A stretch of 64,000 nucleotides of DNA, from contig NZ_KB889967.1 in the NCBI RefSeq assembly GCF_000372885.1, positions 124,001-188,000 on the forward strand, written 5' to 3'. Position numbers and translations under genes: made by a program. Below, in pieces: positions 26,305 to 35,175 of this stretch (within the stretch, counting starts at the first letter, position 1; each line of letters starts with the position of its first letter). Source of the stretch: Methyloversatilis thermotolerans. Its GTDB lineage: Bacteria > Pseudomonadota > Gammaproteobacteria > Burkholderiales > Rhodocyclaceae. A model generated the notes under the pieces. The model was not told where the DNA came from. It did not search any database and saw only the letters and a program-made list of their open reading frames with translations.

Positions 26305-26426
26305 GACCCTACGCCTCCTCTTCTGAAAACAGGTCAGTCGAAGTGAAACGTGTGACGTCACGCATCCGCGCCGGACAAGGGATTGCGGCGCAAGGTGCCC
26401 GCTCACTCTAGCAAAGGAATGCGAAT

Positions 26427-27002
26427 TTGCAACCGCACCGAGCATTTCGTGTGCCCGCCCTGGTGGGCGCCCTGGCGCTGTCGGTCGTGATGCATCTGCT
26501 GCTGTTCTGGCCGAACCCGGTTCCGCGCGTGAAGCCGGTGGCCGATGGCGCGCCCCTGGCGGCAAGGCTGCGTCCTGCAGGCACGCCTGCCGAAGCCGTC
26601 CCGCAAACGGAGGCGAGCCGCCTCCACAATGCGGCGCCGTCCGCCGCATCGACCCGGCGTCGCCGGGATGTCGGCGGCGGAGCGGCGGCCGATGGGGCGC
26701 CTGCTGCCGCCGAGGTGCTGCCGGATGAGGCAGGCGTTCGCGCCTTGCGCTATGCGTTGCTGCGCGGGGTCGATAGCGCACAGCGTCCGGACTGGCCTGC
26801 TTTCGTCATGACCCTGGAGCTGCGCGTCGCAGCGCGCCGCGTGCGCGCGATCCGGGTGTTGCGCGGCAGCGGTGACATGTCCATCGACGCACAGGTGCAG
26901 GCGGCCCTGGCACGGGCTGCGGCGCAGATGCGGGTGCCTGACTCCGTCCCCGCGACCCCGTTCGCGTTGTTGATCGAACTGGAAAGCGATGGCGTGCGCT
27001 GA
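26427..27002 (+). CDS. TonB/TolA-like single-span protein
   Basis: The 191-residue protein begins at a TTG preceded by AAAGGA. It has one N-terminal transmembrane helix (VGALALSVVMHLLLFW, with the in-membrane His usual in TonB proteins), a Pro/Ala-rich linker, and a C-terminal 80-residue domain. VLRGSGDMSIDAQVQAALAR resembles the TonB C-terminal motif S-S-G-x-x-x-LD-x-A-V. No exbB, exbD or TonB-dependent receptor gene is adjacent. Function as an energy transducer is inferred from architecture only. Confidence 0.6.
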   Translation: MQPHRAFRVPALVGALALSVVMHLLLFWPNPVPRVKPVADGAPLAARLRPAGTPAEAVPQTEASRLHNAAPSAASTRRRRDVGGGAAADGAPAAAEVLPDEAGVRALRYALLRGVDSAQRPDWPAFVMTLELRVAARRVRAIRVLRGSGDMSIDAQVQAALARAAAQMRVPDSVPATPFALLIELESDGVR

Positions 27003-27468
27003 CGCCGGACCTTGCGCGAGGCGGCGCGGGAGGCGGGCGACAGCATAAATCCTGTCCCGCAAGAGGCCGGCTTGTGCGAGCATATGGCCGCCTGGGCGAC
27101 GACGCACCTGCGTGATGTCGCGCCCTGCCGTCTGCCGCATCGCGTCGCGGCGACCGTCCTGCCCGGACCCGCAGGACGATGAGCGTCGGTACGCGGCCCG
27201 AACGCCCCCTGCCCACAGGCATGGATGCGATGGCCGCGCTGCCCGTCGCCGGCCCCCGTCATCGCAAGCAGCCCGGTGCGACAGCCGACCGCCCCCCCTT
27301 GCGCACGCCCCGGCCGGATCCGTCGGACGCTCCAGGCGAGGACAACGCTTTTCCAGCAGATGCTTCACAGGGATATTTCGTGCAGCCTTCCATGAACAAC
27401 GGGCGACTTCCGTGTCCTTGCGCCGGCCGCGTCCTGGCCGTCGCGCCGCGCGCGCGTGGAGCCGACGC
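27003..27468. other. 466-bp gap without a supported gene
   Basis: No open frame in either direction resembles a known family. The stretch has no obvious terminator, repeat or riboswitch fold. AGGATATTT-like or consensus promoter elements for the kinase gene could not be fixed by eye. A TTCATGGAAGG-like inverted pair near 27389-27400 is too short to interpret. Confidence 0.5.
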
Positions 27469-29961
27469 GTGAGTACGCCGCAGTCCGGGCTGCAAGCCGA
27501 GCTCGCGCTTTCCCCGGAACAGGTGGTCCAGGGAATACGTCACCTCTGGATCGTGAATCTGCTGATCGCGGTCGCGTATTGCATGCTTGCAGCCCTCAGT
27601 CTGCAGTTCCGCGATCCGGTCGGTGGCGAGCTGCCGATGTGGGCGCCCATGGGGCTGGGGCTGTTCGCACTGCTCAAGGGCGGTGTGCGCTGGCTTCCCG
27701 GCGTGGCATTCGGTGCGCTGACCGCGGCGGTATTGTCCGGCCACGGGCTGATCGCAGGAGCGATCACCGCCTCCGGGCAGATCGTGGCGCCCTGCATCGG
27801 CGCTTTCGCGATGCGCCGTTTCGGCGGACGCCCACATGAACTGCTCGAGCGCACCGACGGTGCCTTCAAGCTGATCGCGGTCATCTATCTGATCGCGGTG
27901 CCGAGCGCGCTGTGCGAGGTTGCGGCGCAGGTGCTGGCGCACGGGCTGTCCTCCGCGTCCTGGTTCGACGCCTTTTCGTGCGCCTGGCTGGCCGATGCGC
28001 TGGGCTGCGTCATCGTGCTGCTGCCCATGCTGGCGTGGGAAACGGACAGCCCGCTGTCCGCCTTGTGGCGTCGGCCCGTGGAACAGTGTGTCGTGACCTG
28101 CGCGCTGCTCGGGTTGATCGCCGCCACCTTCTTCGGACTGGTCCATCTGCCCGATCCCATGCTGCAGCTCTACACCATGTTGCCGCTGGTGGTATGGGTG
28201 GCGCTGCGCTTTCCGCCGCGCGTCGGCTGGGCAGCCTATGTGCTCGGGGCCATGATTGCCATGGCCGGCACGGTGCAGGGCCTTTCACCCTTCATTCCGC
28301 ATCCGATGCGGGTGCAGATGCTGGCGCTGCATGGCCTCATCATGCTCACCGCCGCCACCGCGCTGTTCATCGGTGCCGCCATGGCGGAAAAGCGGCTGGC
28401 GCGGCGCACCCTGCGCGAACGCGAAGCGCACTTCCGCGCGCTGACCATGCTGTCATCGGACTGGCACTGGGAGCTGGATGCCGATCTGCGCTATCACCGG
28501 CTGCCGGACGGGCTGACCGGCGTGCACTTCGGCGATGCCGCGCTCGACGGCCATCTGCCGTGGGAAATTCCCGGCGAGGAGGCGCTGACCCAACCCTGGG
28601 GGCTGCTGCGGCAGACGCTCGAGCGGCACGAACCGTTCCGCGATTTCCTGTCGCGGCGTCGTGACGGCGGCCGTTCGCGCTATCTCGCCTCTTCCGGCGA
28701 ACCGGTATTCGACGCGACGGGCGCATTCTGCGGCTATCGAGGGGTGAGCCGCGACATCACCGCTGAAATGCTGGCGCGTGAGGCACTGCGCGAAGAGGAG
28801 TTCCGTCTGCGTGCGCTGGTGGACGCGCTGCCGGAACTGATCGTGCTCAAGGACCGACATCTTCGCTGGCGCCTCGCCAACCGCGCGCTGCTGGAAACGC
28901 GCTGCCTGAAGAAGGTGGCCTGGCTCGGAACCACCAGCGAGGAACTCGCGGCTCATCTGCCGTCGATCGCGGACAGCCTCCGGCACAACCATGCGCTGGC
29001 CGAGAAGGTAAGACGGGAGCGCGTGCCTCATTTCGAGGAGCAGGTGATCGATCTGGCCGGCAACGACCCGCGCATCTACGAGGTCGCCATCATTCCACTG
29101 ACCGACGACGACGGCGACTTCACCGGTCTCGTGTCGGTCCGGCGCGATGTGACCGACCAGCGGGAAGCCGCGAGGATGCAGGCAGAGCATGTCGAGAACG
29201 TACGGTCGCACAACGACGAACTGGAACGTCGTGTCGGTCAGCGCACCGCAGCGCTCGAATCGGCCATCAAGGAACTCGAGGCCTTCAGCTATTCGGTGTC
29301 GCACGACCTGCGCGCGCCGCTGCGTGCGCTCGATGGCTTTTCGCGGCTTCTTGTCGAGGACTATGGCGACCTGCTCGACGAGCAGGGACGCGAGTACCTT
29401 TCGCGGATACGGCGCAACAGCCAGCGCATGGGCGAATTGATCGATGATCTGCTCGAGTTGTCGCGCGTGTCGCGCGCCGAGGTGCATCGCAGTCTGGTGA
29501 ACCTGTCGGACATTGCGCGCGATGTGATCGGCGATCTCGACATCGAGGCGCCTGGACGACGCGTGCAGTGGGTCATCCCGGAAGGTCTGTGGTGCGACGC
29601 CGATCCCGGGCTTGCGCGAGTGGTGATCGAGAATCTGCTGCGCAACGCGTGGAAGTTTTCCCGCCAGCAGCCCGAGGCGCGTGTCGAGATGGGGCAGACC
29701 GTGCTGGAAGGCCAACCCGGATGGTTCGTGCGCGACAATGGCGCCGGCTTCGACATGGCCTATGTCGGGCGCCTGTTCTCACCCTTCCAGCGCCTGCACA
29801 ACAGCCGTGATTACGAGGGCAGCGGCATCGGGCTGGCCATCGTGCAGAGGGCGGTGCGACTGCACGGCGGCCACGTCGCCGCGACCGGTGAGCCGGGGCA
29901 GGGCGCCTGCTTCAGTTTCAGCCTGGGTGCCGCCGACACGGCCATGCCGGGCACGGTGTGA
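27469..29961 (+). CDS. MASE1/PAS sensor histidine kinase
   Basis: The 830-residue kinase starts at a GTG with GGAG 7 bp upstream. Residues 20-310 are a multi-span MASE1-type membrane sensor (WAPMGLGLFALLKGG, then several helices). Two PAS/PAC modules follow (about 315-440 and 445-575; the first ends FCGYRGVSRDITAEM, the second FTGLVSVRRDVTDQR). The HisKA helix contains FSYSVSHDLRAPLRALDGFS with His 612, and the ATPase has VIENLLRNAWKFS, DNGAGFDMAY and GSGIGLAIVQRAV. This is the phytochrome-like kinase subfamily. No response regulator is adjacent, so it is an orphan kinase. It converges on the Nudix gene with only 4 bp between the stops. Confidence 0.88.
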   Translation: MSTPQSGLQAELALSPEQVVQGIRHLWIVNLLIAVAYCMLAALSLQFRDPVGGELPMWAPMGLGLFALLKGGVRWLPGVAFGALTAAVLSGHGLIAGAITASGQIVAPCIGAFAMRRFGGRPHELLERTDGAFKLIAVIYLIAVPSALCEVAAQVLAHGLSSASWFDAFSCAWLADALGCVIVLLPMLAWETDSPLSALWRRPVEQCVVTCALLGLIAATFFGLVHLPDPMLQLYTMLPLVVWVALRFPPRVGWAAYVLGAMIAMAGTVQGLSPFIPHPMRVQMLALHGLIMLTAATALFIGAAMAEKRLARRTLREREAHFRALTMLSSDWHWELDADLRYHRLPDGLTGVHFGDAALDGHLPWEIPGEEALTQPWGLLRQTLERHEPFRDFLSRRRDGGRSRYLASSGEPVFDATGAFCGYRGVSRDITAEMLAREALREEEFRLRALVDALPELIVLKDRHLRWRLANRALLETRCLKKVAWLGTTSEELAAHLPSIADSLRHNHALAEKVRRERVPHFEEQVIDLAGNDPRIYEVAIIPLTDDDGDFTGLVSVRRDVTDQREAARMQAEHVENVRSHNDELERRVGQRTAALESAIKELEAFSYSVSHDLRAPLRALDGFSRLLVEDYGDLLDEQGREYLSRIRRNSQRMGELIDDLLELSRVSRAEVHRSLVNLSDIARDVIGDLDIEAPGRRVQWVIPEGLWCDADPGLARVVIENLLRNAWKFSRQQPEARVEMGQTVLEGQPGWFVRDNGAGFDMAYVGRLFSPFQRLHNSRDYEGSGIGLAIVQRAVRLHGGHVAATGEPGQGACFSFSLGAADTAMPGTV

Positions 29962-29965
29962 ACAT

Positions 29966-30523
29966 TCACGCGGTACCCGGTGGCGCTACCGGTACCGGCT
30001 GCAAAGTGAAATGATGTACGCCGAATCGCCCCTCCCGCCTTTCACGGAAGAAGATGTCCAGCGTCATGGCCACGCTGCGGAAAGCCAGCTCGTTCCACGG
30101 GATGTCCTGTTCGGAGAACAGCTTCACCTCAAGCGATTCGCTGCCGGGCGCGAAATCCAGATCCGTCAGGCGGGCGAGGAACAGCAGGTGGATCTGGTCG
30201 ATGAAGGGCACGCTGACCATCGTGTAGGGCGCGATCACCTCGACCCGCGCCGAGGCTTCCTCCAGCGTTTCGCGGATGGCCCCCTCGGCGGCGCTTTCGC
30301 CGTTCTCCATGAATCCCGCAGGCAGCGTCCAGTAGCCATGACGCGGTTCGATCGCGCGCCGGCACAGCAGCACCTGTTCGTGCCACACCGGCAGCGTGCC
30401 CACGATCATGCGCGGATTCTGGTAGTGGATGGCGCCGCAGGACGGACAGACATGACGGATACGGCTGTCGCCGTCCGGGATCCGGAGCTCGACTTCGTGG
30501 CCACAGTGTGCGCAGTACTTCAT
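29966..30523 (-). CDS. Nudix hydrolase with N-terminal zinc ribbon
   Basis: The 185-residue protein has an N-terminal zinc ribbon (YCAHCG and CPSCG) joined to a Nudix domain. The Nudix box runs GFMENGESAAEGAIRETLEE with the metal-binding REx-x-EE; the final Gly of the classical box is replaced by Ala-Ser. Proteins of this layout hydrolyse nucleoside diphosphate derivatives such as ADP-ribose or NADH, but the substrate here cannot be told. The start is the ATG at 30521-30523, just before the zinc ribbon. Confidence 0.85.
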   Translation of the reverse strand: MKYCAHCGHEVELRIPDGDSRIRHVCPSCGAIHYQNPRMIVGTLPVWHEQVLLCRRAIEPRHGYWTLPAGFMENGESAAEGAIRETLEEASARVEVIAPYTMVSVPFIDQIHLLFLARLTDLDFAPGSESLEVKLFSEQDIPWNELAFRSVAMTLDIFFRERREGRFGVHHFTLQPVPVAPPGTA

Positions 30524-30649
30524 GTTCGTCGCCCGACCGGGCAGTCGGATGGAAGAGGAATGGCGGAGTTTACCGTGCCGCAAGGTCGGGATTTCCGCCC
30601 GATTCGGCTGCGCCGTGGGCCGGACCGCGTTCTGCCCCCCCGACTGCCC

Positions 30650-30677
30650 TCAAGTTCCGCGCCCCCCGCGCCGTAAG
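30650..30677 (+). promoter_or_regulatory. Sigma-28-type promoter for the HDOD-REC-GGDEF gene
   Basis: TCAAGTTC and GCCGTAAG with a 12-bp spacer, compared with the enteric consensus TAAAGTTT-N11-GCCGATAA. It lies about 60 bp before the ATG at 30736. Confidence 0.6.
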
Positions 30678-30735
30678 GGGCTGCATGACATGCAGGATGC
30701 GGCATGCCGGCCGTGCGGGTTGTCGTGACTGAAAT

Positions 30736-32664
30736 ATGAATGAGCTGATCGATCTTAACCGCTTCGAGGAGATCAAGGCAGCGGGCGAATTGCCGTCGCC
30801 CAAGGGGATCGCCTTGTCCATCGCGCGGACCAGCCAGCGGGGCGACGCCTCGCTGGCGGAGCTGGCGCGACTGATACAGGGCGATCCTGCGCTGGTCGGA
30901 CGTCTGGTGCGCGCGGCCAATGGCACGCTGCCGGCGGGTTCGCGTCCCGTGGTTGCGCTGCGCGATGCGCTGGCGGTTCTGGGCATGGCTGCGGTGCGCA
31001 ATCTCGCGCTTGGCTTCTCGCTCATTTCGAGCAACGGCGATGGGCTGTGCCGCAGTTTCCCGTATTCGCGTTTCTGGACTGGATCGGTCATCCGTGCCAT
31101 CGCGATGCAGAAGATCATGATGCGGCTGCGCAGCGCGGGGGTGGAAGAGAGTTTCAGCGTCGGTCTGCTTTCCAGCATCGGCGAACTGGGTCTGGCCAGC
31201 GTTTTTCCGGTGCAGTATTCGCGGGTGCTGGACGAAGCGCGCGGCGATGCCGGCGCACTGCTCGGGCTCGAACGCCAGGCCTTCGCCATGACCCACGTGG
31301 AACTGAGTGCCGCCATGCTGCAGGACTGGGGCATGCCGCGCTTCTTCGTGTCGGCCGTGCTCGGTCACCGCAACGCACTGCACACCGTGTTCGAACCGGG
31401 ATCGCGCGAACAGGGCCTGACGCTCGCGCTCGGTCTCGCACGAGCGGTGCAGTTCATCTGCATGACCGAGGGCGCGGAGCAGGCGGTGGAACTGGATGCC
31501 GCGCGCGCGCTCGCAGCCCGCATGGAATGGGTGCCGGAACAGGTCGGCCTGCTGATAGACGAGGTGGCTCTGGACTGGAAGGACTGGTCCAGGATGCTGC
31601 CGGTGGACGCTTACGCGCTCCCCAGCGTCCATCCGGCGCCGCCCGCGGCGGCGCCGGCAGGCGCGCCGGAACAGGTGGTGGCACAGCCGGCGGCGAACGA
31701 TGCCCCAGTCGGCGACGGCTTGCGCGTGCTTGTGGTCGAGGACGATGCCTCCACCCGCATGACGCTGCAGGCACTTCTGCAACGCAATGGATACCAGGTC
31801 GAATCGGCGGTCGATGGCGTTGCGGGCATGGATCACGCACTGGATTTCCAGCCGCACATCATGGTGATCGACTGGGCGATGCCACAGATGAATGGCCTCG
31901 AACTGACGCGCACCTTGCGCCAGACCCGCATCGGCCGGTCCATCTACATCATCATGCTCACCGGGCACGAGGACGATGCCCGCCTCATCGAGGCCTTCGA
32001 ATCCGGCGCCGATGACTATATGGTGAAGCCGCTGCGTCCGCGCGTGCTGGAAGCGAGGTTGCGCGCCGGTCAGCGTCTCGTGCGCATGCAGAAGGAACTG
32101 GAAATCGAGCGCGAGGAAATCCGGCGCTATGCGGCCGAACTGGGTATCAGCAACCGCCGGCTGCAGGAAATCGCACTGACCGATTCTCTCACCGGTCTGC
32201 CCAACCGGCGTTACGCGATGAGTCGTCTGGGCCAGGAATGGGCGATCTCGCTGCGCAGCGAGCGCCCATTGTCCTGCCTGCTGATCGATATCGATCACTT
32301 CCGGCAGATCAACGATACCTATGGACGCGACGTGGCCGACCAGCTCCTCGAACGGACCGCGCGCACCCTGCGTGACGGGGCGCGGGCGCAGGACGTGATA
32401 TGCCGCACCGGGGGCGACGAATTCCTCATCATCTGTCCCGATACCGATATCGATCAGGCCATGGCCTGCGCGCAGCGCCTGTGCGCGTCGGTGGCCGCGA
32501 CGCCGACCATGGCCGGGCGGCTGCGGCTGGCCAGTTCCATCAGCATTGGCGCGGCCGGGCGGCTTGCCGCGATGCCGGACGCGGATTCGCTGCTCACGCT
32601 GGCCGACCAGGCGCTCATGAACGCAAAGAAGGACGGACGCAACCGGGCCTGCCGCGCCACCTGA
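30736..32664 (+). CDS. HDOD-REC-GGDEF protein (putative diguanylate cyclase)
   Basis: The 642-residue protein combines an HDOD domain (residues 15-215; PSPKGIALSIARTSQRGDAS and VGRLVRAAN), a Pro/Ala linker, a receiver domain (about 328-450; LRVLVVEDDASTRMTL, phospho-acceptor Asp 379 in VIDWAMPQMNG, the Lys in DDYMVKPLRP), a short coiled coil and a GGDEF domain (about 485-640; TDSLTGLPNRRYAM and CRTGGDEFLII at 556-566). The intact GGDEF suggests c-di-GMP synthesis controlled by phosphorylation. The sigma-28-type promoter and the neighbouring flhDC link it to motility. Confidence 0.88.
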   Translation: MNELIDLNRFEEIKAAGELPSPKGIALSIARTSQRGDASLAELARLIQGDPALVGRLVRAANGTLPAGSRPVVALRDALAVLGMAAVRNLALGFSLISSNGDGLCRSFPYSRFWTGSVIRAIAMQKIMMRLRSAGVEESFSVGLLSSIGELGLASVFPVQYSRVLDEARGDAGALLGLERQAFAMTHVELSAAMLQDWGMPRFFVSAVLGHRNALHTVFEPGSREQGLTLALGLARAVQFICMTEGAEQAVELDAARALAARMEWVPEQVGLLIDEVALDWKDWSRMLPVDAYALPSVHPAPPAAAPAGAPEQVVAQPAANDAPVGDGLRVLVVEDDASTRMTLQALLQRNGYQVESAVDGVAGMDHALDFQPHIMVIDWAMPQMNGLELTRTLRQTRIGRSIYIIMLTGHEDDARLIEAFESGADDYMVKPLRPRVLEARLRAGQRLVRMQKELEIEREEIRRYAAELGISNRRLQEIALTDSLTGLPNRRYAMSRLGQEWAISLRSERPLSCLLIDIDHFRQINDTYGRDVADQLLERTARTLRDGARAQDVICRTGGDEFLIICPDTDIDQAMACAQRLCASVAATPTMAGRLRLASSISIGAAGRLAAMPDADSLLTLADQALMNAKKDGRNRACRAT

Positions 32665-32721
32665 CCGGAAGGCGCGTTTCGCCTACCGAGAAATATGTCC
32701 TCACGGGCCTGACCCGGGCGC

Positions 32722-32748
32722 TCAAGTTCCGGCAATCCTTGCCGTCCA
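32722..32748 (+). promoter_or_regulatory. Sigma-28-type promoter for the REC-GGDEF-EAL gene
   Basis: TCAAGTTC, an 11-bp spacer and GCCGTCCA. The -35 box and spacing are good, the -10 box is less good. It lies 32 bp before the ATG at 32780. Confidence 0.55.
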
Positions 32749-32779
32749 TTCATTCCGTTGATCGTTCACGCTCCCCGGA

Positions 32780-34552
32780 ATGAATGTAATGGACCGCCAT
32801 GTGGACAAGGTCGGTGGGTTCAAGACCATCAAGGTACTGATGGTCGAGGACAACGAAGACGATGTCTTCCTGCTGAACGCACAGTTGAGCGCGCGCGGTC
32901 TCGATACCTATTCGGAGCGCGTGGACAGCGCGCAGGATCTGGCACGCGCTCTGGAAGAGCGCGACTGGGACCTCATCATTTCCGATCACGCCATGCCCGG
33001 CTTCGATTCCGCCTCCGCGCTGGACGTCGTGCGGCGCAGCGGACATGACATTCCCTTCATCATCTATTCCGGCAAGATTTCGGATCAAATGGCGTTCTCG
33101 GCCATGCGCAATGGCGTGGCCGACTACGTGCAGAAGGGCAATATCGCGCGCCTGGTGCCGGTGATCGAGCGCGAGCTGCGCGGTGTCGAGGCACGGCGCG
33201 CGGTACAGACGGCGGACGCCCGCATTCACGCGCTCGCCTTCTTCGACACGCTGTCCGCCCTGCCCAACCAGACGCTGCTGCGCGCGCAGATCGACGACTG
33301 GCTGGATACCGCCCGGCGCAGCGTCGAGGCGCAGCACGCGACCTTGATGGTGGTGGATATCGACCACTTCCTGCGTATCAACACGAGTTTCGGCTACGAC
33401 GCCGGAAATGCCGTGCTGCGCGAAGTGGTGCGCCGCCTCATCGAGCGCGCCGGCGCCGGAGCGATGATTGCGCGACTGAGTGGCGACCGCTTCTGCGTGT
33501 TCGCACCCTCGTGCCGGACGCGTGAGGCGGCGGTGCAGTTCGCCCAGGGGCTGATGGACTGCTTTCTTGCGCCGGTGAACAAGGATGGCCTCGAGCTCTA
33601 CCTGACCGCCTCCGTGGGTATTGCCATGACGCCGGACGACGGCGACGATGCGCAGTCGCTCATCATGAACGCCGAGGCGGCCATGGCGGTTGTCAAGCGC
33701 TCGGGGGGCAACAGCATGAATTTCTATTCGCGCGAGCTGAGGGCCAGTTCGGCCGAGAAGCTGGTGCTGGAAACCCATCTGCGCCACGCCGTCCAGCGCG
33801 GCGAGTTCTTTCTGCATTACCAGCCCATACTCAACGGCGAAACCGGCGAGGTGTCGGGCGTGGAGGCCCTGTTGCGCTGGAAACATCCGCAGCGCGGCGT
33901 GGTGTCGCCGGACCGCTTCATTCCGCTGGCCGACGAGTCGGGTCTCATCGTGGAGATCGGTGCCTGGGTGATGCGCGAGGCATGCAGCCAGGGCAAGCGG
34001 TGGCACAGCCTTGGCCTTGATCACCTGAGCGTGTCGGTCAACGTGTCGGCGGTCCAGTTCGCGCAGCCCCGCCTGCTCGAAACGGTACGCAGCACGCTGG
34101 AGGACACGGGCTTTCCGGCCGACAAGCTGGTGCTGGAAATCACCGAATCGGTGCTGATGAAGGATGCGGAAACGACCATAGGCATGCTCAAGGCGCTGAA
34201 GCACATGGGGGTGCGCATCTCGATGGACGATTTCGGTACCGGGTACTCGTCGCTGTCCTATCTGAAGCGTTTTCCCATCGACATCGTGAAAATCGACAAG
34301 TCCTTCGTGCGTGACATCGGCGAGGACGAGGACGATGCGGCCATCATCCGCGTCATCATCGCACTGGCACGCAGCCTGCGGCTGACCACCGTGGCCGAAG
34401 GCGTGGAAACGCCGGAGCAACTGGGTTTCCTGAAGCGTGAACACTGCGACCGCTTTCAGGGTTACTTCTTTTCGCGCCCGGTGGACGCGGACAGCATCAC
34501 CCGTTGCATACGCGACGGCGGCCTTACAACGGCCGGCATGGTGCGGCACTGA
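32780..34552 (+). CDS. REC-GGDEF-EAL protein (probable c-di-GMP phosphodiesterase)
   Basis: The 590-residue response regulator has an N-terminal receiver (KVLMVEDNEDDVFLLNAQL, Asp 69 in LIISDHAMPG), a GGDEF-like domain (about 155-320) and an EAL domain (about 335-580). The signature of the cyclase domain reads LSGDRFCVF, SGDRF instead of GGDEF (residues 234-238), so it should not make c-di-GMP and may act as a GTP sensor. The EAL domain has VEALLRWKHP (EAL at 362-364), DDFGTGYSSLSYLKRFPIDI, KIDKSFV and AEGVE, all needed for hydrolysis. A second ATG lies 9 bp downstream. Confidence 0.9.
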   Translation: MNVMDRHVDKVGGFKTIKVLMVEDNEDDVFLLNAQLSARGLDTYSERVDSAQDLARALEERDWDLIISDHAMPGFDSASALDVVRRSGHDIPFIIYSGKISDQMAFSAMRNGVADYVQKGNIARLVPVIERELRGVEARRAVQTADARIHALAFFDTLSALPNQTLLRAQIDDWLDTARRSVEAQHATLMVVDIDHFLRINTSFGYDAGNAVLREVVRRLIERAGAGAMIARLSGDRFCVFAPSCRTREAAVQFAQGLMDCFLAPVNKDGLELYLTASVGIAMTPDDGDDAQSLIMNAEAAMAVVKRSGGNSMNFYSRELRASSAEKLVLETHLRHAVQRGEFFLHYQPILNGETGEVSGVEALLRWKHPQRGVVSPDRFIPLADESGLIVEIGAWVMREACSQGKRWHSLGLDHLSVSVNVSAVQFAQPRLLETVRSTLEDTGFPADKLVLEITESVLMKDAETTIGMLKALKHMGVRISMDDFGTGYSSLSYLKRFPIDIVKIDKSFVRDIGEDEDDAAIIRVIIALARSLRLTTVAEGVETPEQLGFLKREHCDRFQGYFFSRPVDADSITRCIRDGGLTTAGMVRH

Positions 34553-34609
34553 CAAAGTTCATGTGCGGCGGGCCGGTCCGTCCTGCGCCTGTACCGTAGC
34601 CGCCGTCGC

Positions 34610-34636
34610 TCAAGTTTGCGGCGGATCGTCCGTAAG
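34610..34636 (+). promoter_or_regulatory. Sigma-28-type promoter upstream of flhDC
   Basis: TCAAGTTT, 11 bp, TCCGTAAG. The -35 is as good as that of motA; the -10 lacks the first G. It is about 195 bp before the flhD ATG. The other 250 bp of this gap hold the palindrome at 34718. Confidence 0.5.
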
Positions 34637-34717
34637 CACGCGTGCGTGCGGGGTTTCCTCGCCCCCGCCCGTGTCGGAAGTCCGCGTGTGTAAGAAAATT
34701 TCCTACATGTAACAGTT

Positions 34718-34731
34718 TGTACGTTCGTACA
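34718..34731. promoter_or_regulatory. Inverted repeat in the flhDC upstream region
   Basis: TGTACG-TT-CGTACA is a 6-bp inverted repeat with a 2-bp centre, about 100 bp before flhD, in an AT-richer stretch (GTAAGAAAATTTCCTACATG precedes it). It looks like a site for a dimeric regulator; which one is unknown. Confidence 0.4.
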
Positions 34732-34832
34732 GCAAGTTTCGCCGCCGCCTGATTGGGCGTCGCCTCCCTGCTCGGCACAATGCCTCCATACACAGACGCA
34801 CTGCGCGTCTGGATCAAAGGAGGGTCAGAGAC

Positions 34833-35150
34833 ATGAAGAACACGGGCTTGCTCAACGAAATCCGCGAATTGAACCTCGCATATCTGATGCTTGCGCAGCA
34901 GATGATCCGCGAAGATCGCGATGCGGCGATGTTCCGCCTCGGTGTCAGCGAGGAAGTCGCCGCCATGATCGAGTCCCTGTCACCGGCCCAGGTTCTCAAG
35001 ATGGCCAGCGCCAACATGATGCTGTGTCGACTGCGCTTCGATGATCGGGTGCTGCTTGGCCTGCTGTCCAGCCATGGCCGCGAAGCGACGACCTCCCATC
35101 TTCACGCCACCATTCTGGCCTGCTCGCAGCCGGTCGAAGCGGTGTCCTGA
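34833..35150 (+). CDS. flhD: Flagellar master regulator subunit FlhD
   Basis: The 105-residue protein is a full-length FlhD: LLNEIRELNLAYLMLAQQMI, then REDRDAAMFRLGVSEEVA and LSPAQVLKMASANMMLCRLR. FlhD forms a hetero-oligomer with FlhC and activates class II flagellar promoters with sigma-70. AAAGGAGGG lies at ideal spacing before the ATG. flhC follows after 25 bp. The upstream region contains a sigma-28-like motif and a palindrome. Confidence 0.95.
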   Translation: MKNTGLLNEIRELNLAYLMLAQQMIREDRDAAMFRLGVSEEVAAMIESLSPAQVLKMASANMMLCRLRFDDRVLLGLLSSHGREATTSHLHATILACSQPVEAVS

Positions 35151-35175
35151 TCCCCACGCGCACGGAGCTACGGTC

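Noticed and set aside
27179-27472. 97-codon frame before the MASE1 kinase
   Set aside because: Pro/Arg/Ala-rich with no ribosome site and it overlaps the kinase start; treated as non-coding.
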